From Nonomuraea africana (GTDB lineage: Bacteria > Actinomycetota > Actinomycetes > Streptosporangiales > Streptosporangiaceae), in contig NZ_JADBEF010000001.1 in the NCBI RefSeq assembly GCF_014873535.1, positions 2,232,001 through 2,296,000 on the forward strand: a DNA stretch of 64,000 nucleotides. The letters are read 5' to 3'. Under the pieces are notes generated by a model that saw nothing but the letters and a program-made list of their open reading frames with translations, was not told the DNA's origin and searched no databases. How positions within the stretch are numbered: position 1 is the stretch's first letter; every line of letters starts with the position of its first letter. Positions 61,538-64,000 of this stretch are shown in pieces. The translations under genes were made by a program, and so were the position numbers.

Positions 61538-64000
61538 GTGTTCAGTCGTGTCGCCATCGTCAACCGCGGTGAAGCCGCCATGCGGCTCATCCACGCCGTT
61601 CGGGACCTAGCCGCGGAGACGGGAACACGGATCGAGACTGTCGCCCTGTACACGGACTCCGACAGAACGGCCACGTTCGTCCGCGAGGCGGACCTCGCCT
61701 ACGACTTGGGGGCCGCCGCGAACCGGCCCTATCTGGACCATGCGGTCCTCAAGAAGGCCCTGGTCGAGACCGGCGCGGACGCGGCCTGGGTCGGTTGGGG
61801 CTTCGTGGCGGAGGACCCGGCGTTCGCCGACCTGTGCGCCGAGATCGGCGTGACGTTCGTCGGCCCGAGCGCCGAGGCGATGCGCAAGCTGGGCGACAAG
61901 ATCGGGTCGAAGCTGATCGCCGAAGAGGTCGGTGTGCCCGTCGCGCCGTGGAGCCGCGGTCCGGTGGAGACGCTGGAGGAGGCGAAGACGGCGGCGGACC
62001 GGATCGGCTATCCGTTGATGCTGAAGGCGACCGCGGGCGGCGGTGGTCGCGGTATTCGGATGATCTCCAACGCCGACGAGCTGACCCAGGCCTACGAGCT
62101 GACGCGCAGGGAAGCCGCGCGCGCGTTCGGCAGTGGCGTGGTGTTCCTGGAGCGCCTGGTGACGGGCGCCCGGCACGTCGAGGTGCAGGTCATCGCGGAC
62201 GGGCAGGGCACCGCGTGGGCGCTGGGCGTGCGCGACTGCTCCGTGCAGCGGCGTAATCAGAAGATCATTGAGGAGTCCGCCTCCCCGGTCCTCGACGCCG
62301 AGCAGGTCGCCGAGCTGAAGGCATCGGCCGAGCGGCTCGTGCTCGCGGTGGGCTACCAGGGCGCGGGCACCATCGAGTTCCTCTATCACCCCGGTGAGCG
62401 GCTGTTCGCCTTCCTCGAGGTCAACACGCGCCTGCAGGTCGAACACCCGATCACCGAGATCACCACCGGCGTCGACCTGGTGAAGGCCCAGTTGCACGTC
62501 GCGGCGGGCGGCAAGCTCGAGGGTGACGCGCCCGAGGAGTGGGGTCACGCCGTCGAGGCGCGCCTCAACGCCGAGGACCCCGACCGCGACTTCACACCCT
62601 CGCCCGGCCGGATCTCGCGGCTGGCGCTGCCCAGCGGCCCCGGCATCCGGGTGGACACCGGGTTCAGCGAAGGTGATGTGATCCCCGCCGACTTCGACTC
62701 GATGATCGCCAAGATCATCGCGCACGGCCGTGACCGCACGGAGGCGTTGGCGCGCCTGCGCCGCGCGATGACACAGACGACTGTCATCATCGAAGGCGGC
62801 GTGACGAACAAGGGCTTCGTCCGCATGCTGCTCGACGAGCCCGCGGTGATCGACGGGTCCGCCGATACCGGCTGGATCGACCGCGTGCGCGCCCGGGGCG
62901 CTCTCGTGTCGCACCAGCACTCCGCGATCGCGCTGATCGCCGCCGCCATCGAGGCCTACGAGGACGAGGAGGCCGTGACGCGGCAGCGCTTCCTGTCCAC
63001 CGCGCACGGCGGCCGTCCGCAGTCGCAACACGAGAGCGGCCGGGCGCTGGAGCTCAAGCTCCGCGACGTCGGCTACCGCGTCCAGGTCGCCCGCACCGGC
63101 GGCCACCGGTTCCGCATCGGCATCTCGGCGGGCGGCCCCGAGCACGCGGCCGACGTCGACGTCGAGCGCTTCGACGAGCACAGCGGCCAGATCACCGTGA
63201 ACGGCGTCCGTTTCAAGGTCGTCACGAGCACGCACGGCCCGATCCACCTGGTCGAGGTCGACGGCGTCACGCACCGGATCAGCCGTGACGAGGGTGGCAT
63301 CGTGCGCTCGCCGGTGCCCGCGCTCGTGGTGGCCACGCCGTTGCAGGCGGGCGACGAGGTCGAGGCCGGTGCGCCGCTGCTCGTGGTCGAGAGCATGAAA
63401 ATGGAGACCGTGCTGCGCGCGCCGTTCCGCGCCCGCGTGCGGGAGCTCGCGGTGTCGGTCGGCAGCCAGGTGGAGGCGGGCGCCCGCCTGCTCCGCCTGG
63501 AGCCGTTGGGCGATGGCGACGAGACGGCCGGTCCCGCCGCCGTGGCCGAGGAGGTCGAGCTGGATCTGCCGTCCGAGCCGGTGGACGTGCCCGCGGCCGC
63601 GCGTGCCGCGCGGGGCCTGCAGGACCTGCGCAGCCTCCTGCTGGGCTTCGACATCGACTCGCAGAACGAGAGGCGCCTGCTCGCCACCTACCTGGACGCG
63701 CGCGCCGAGCTGGTGGCGGAGGGCCGACACGAGCCGGCCGGAGAGGTCGAGCTGCTGAGCCTGTTCGCCGACCTGAGTGAACTGAGCCGCAACCGGCCCG
63801 CCGGCGAGGAGTCGAAGTCGGACTCCGCGGTGCACAGCCCCCGCGAGTACTTCCACACCTACCTGCAGTACCTCGACGCGGACCGGGCCGGGCTGTCGGA
63901 GAGCTTCCGGCAGCGGCTCACGCACGTGCTGTCCCGCTACGGCGTCGAAAGCCTGGACCGCACGCCGGAGCTGGAGGACGCGGTCTTCCGGATCTTCCTG
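61538..64000 (+). CDS. Biotin-dependent carboxylase, large multidomain (5' part)
   Basis: The first 821 codons of a large carboxylase that runs past the window. The biotin carboxylase domain (1-450) has VAIVNRGEAAMRLIHAV, the ATP-grasp loop KATAGGGGRGIRM and LEVNTRLQVEHPITEIT (Glu294). A biotinyl domain follows with ESMKMET, Lys621 being the biotin site. The sequence after it (REYFHTYLQYLDADRAGL) has the helical linker seen before a carboxyltransferase domain in the roughly 1,800-residue single-chain acyl-CoA carboxylases of actinomycetes. GTG 61538 is preceded by AAAGG at nine bases. It makes a carboxylated acyl-CoA; the substrate is not determined. Confidence 0.88.
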   Translation, partial: MFSRVAIVNRGEAAMRLIHAVRDLAAETGTRIETVALYTDSDRTATFVREADLAYDLGAAANRPYLDHAVLKKALVETGADAAWVGWGFVAEDPAFADLCAEIGVTFVGPSAEAMRKLGDKIGSKLIAEEVGVPVAPWSRGPVETLEEAKTAADRIGYPLMLKATAGGGGRGIRMISNADELTQAYELTRREAARAFGSGVVFLERLVTGARHVEVQVIADGQGTAWALGVRDCSVQRRNQKIIEESASPVLDAEQVAELKASAERLVLAVGYQGAGTIEFLYHPGERLFAFLEVNTRLQVEHPITEITTGVDLVKAQLHVAAGGKLEGDAPEEWGHAVEARLNAEDPDRDFTPSPGRISRLALPSGPGIRVDTGFSEGDVIPADFDSMIAKIIAHGRDRTEALARLRRAMTQTTVIIEGGVTNKGFVRMLLDEPAVIDGSADTGWIDRVRARGALVSHQHSAIALIAAAIEAYEDEEAVTRQRFLSTAHGGRPQSQHESGRALELKLRDVGYRVQVARTGGHRFRIGISAGGPEHAADVDVERFDEHSGQITVNGVRFKVVTSTHGPIHLVEVDGVTHRISRDEGGIVRSPVPALVVATPLQAGDEVEAGAPLLVVESMKMETVLRAPFRARVRELAVSVGSQVEAGARLLRLEPLGDGDETAGPAAVAEEVELDLPSEPVDVPAAARAARGLQDLRSLLLGFDIDSQNERRLLATYLDARAELVAEGRHEPAGEVELLSLFADLSELSRNRPAGEESKSDSAVHSPREYFHTYLQYLDADRAGLSESFRQRLTHVLSRYGVESLDRTPELEDAVFRIFL

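Overview
The window is from a high-GC actinomycete: coding density is high, third positions are almost all G or C, GTG starts are common, genes overlap as ATGA/GTGA, and there is a mycothiol-conjugate-amidase-like deacetylase and an intradiol pca operon. The family-level mix (many ABC uptake systems beside LacI/DeoR/TetR regulators and secreted glycosidases) suggests a soil saprophyte such as Streptosporangiaceae or a relative. That placement is inference; no rRNA or tRNA gene was seen.

Layout. (1) 2-7974, plus strand: a tightly overlapping operon with an oligopeptide-type ABC importer (partial binding protein, two permeases, two ATPases), an Ntn-type C45 acyltransferase/peptidase, an amidase-signature hydrolase, an esterase-like protein and a small membrane protein. 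Together they look like uptake and hydrolysis of an amide-containing compound. (2) 8216-10462: a DUF1023 hydrolase and a lipoprotein. (3) 10493-19070: a DeoR regulator divergent from a ribose/xylose-type ABC importer, two FGGY kinases, a histidine phosphatase and a D-2-hydroxyacid dehydrogenase. (4) 19175-25146: a complete six-gene glycerol-type importer of the glpSTPQUV kind. (5) 25320-38626: a glycan-utilisation locus. It holds a GH2 beta-mannosidase, an unrecognised protein with a repeat-rich linker, two GH50-like secreted hydrolases, a sugar importer and a LacI regulator, tied together by a shared operator motif. (6) 38984-44083, minus strand: pcaF-H-G-B-L of the protocatechuate branch of the beta-ketoadipate pathway, without pcaIJ.

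(7) 44094-47383: a methyltransferase, a three-domain LigT/MazG-like/Nudix fusion and an RlmG/RsmC-like methyltransferase. (8) 47432-51027: a broken uvrA-like gene, of which only the N-terminal Walker A stub and the C-terminal half survive, on either side of about 2.4 kb holding a VOC protein, a lipoprotein, a regulator remnant, an ABM protein and a TetR regulator. (9) 51140-61537: an accessory stretch of small enzymes (RibD_C-type reductases, DUF3052, NodS-like methyltransferase, ActP-type symporter with DUF485 partner, PIG-L deacetylase, VOC, TetR/cupin pair, LGFP-type secreted protein) with another rearrangement scar, a phospholipase D-like remnant at 60019-60300. (10) 61538 to the end: the first 821 codons of a large biotin-dependent carboxylase.

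The most interesting regulatory signals are the 17/19 identical palindromes at 31143-31161 and 38818-38836, a perfect 14-bp-arm palindrome at 49281-49312, and a repeat-rich operator region at 57685-57724.
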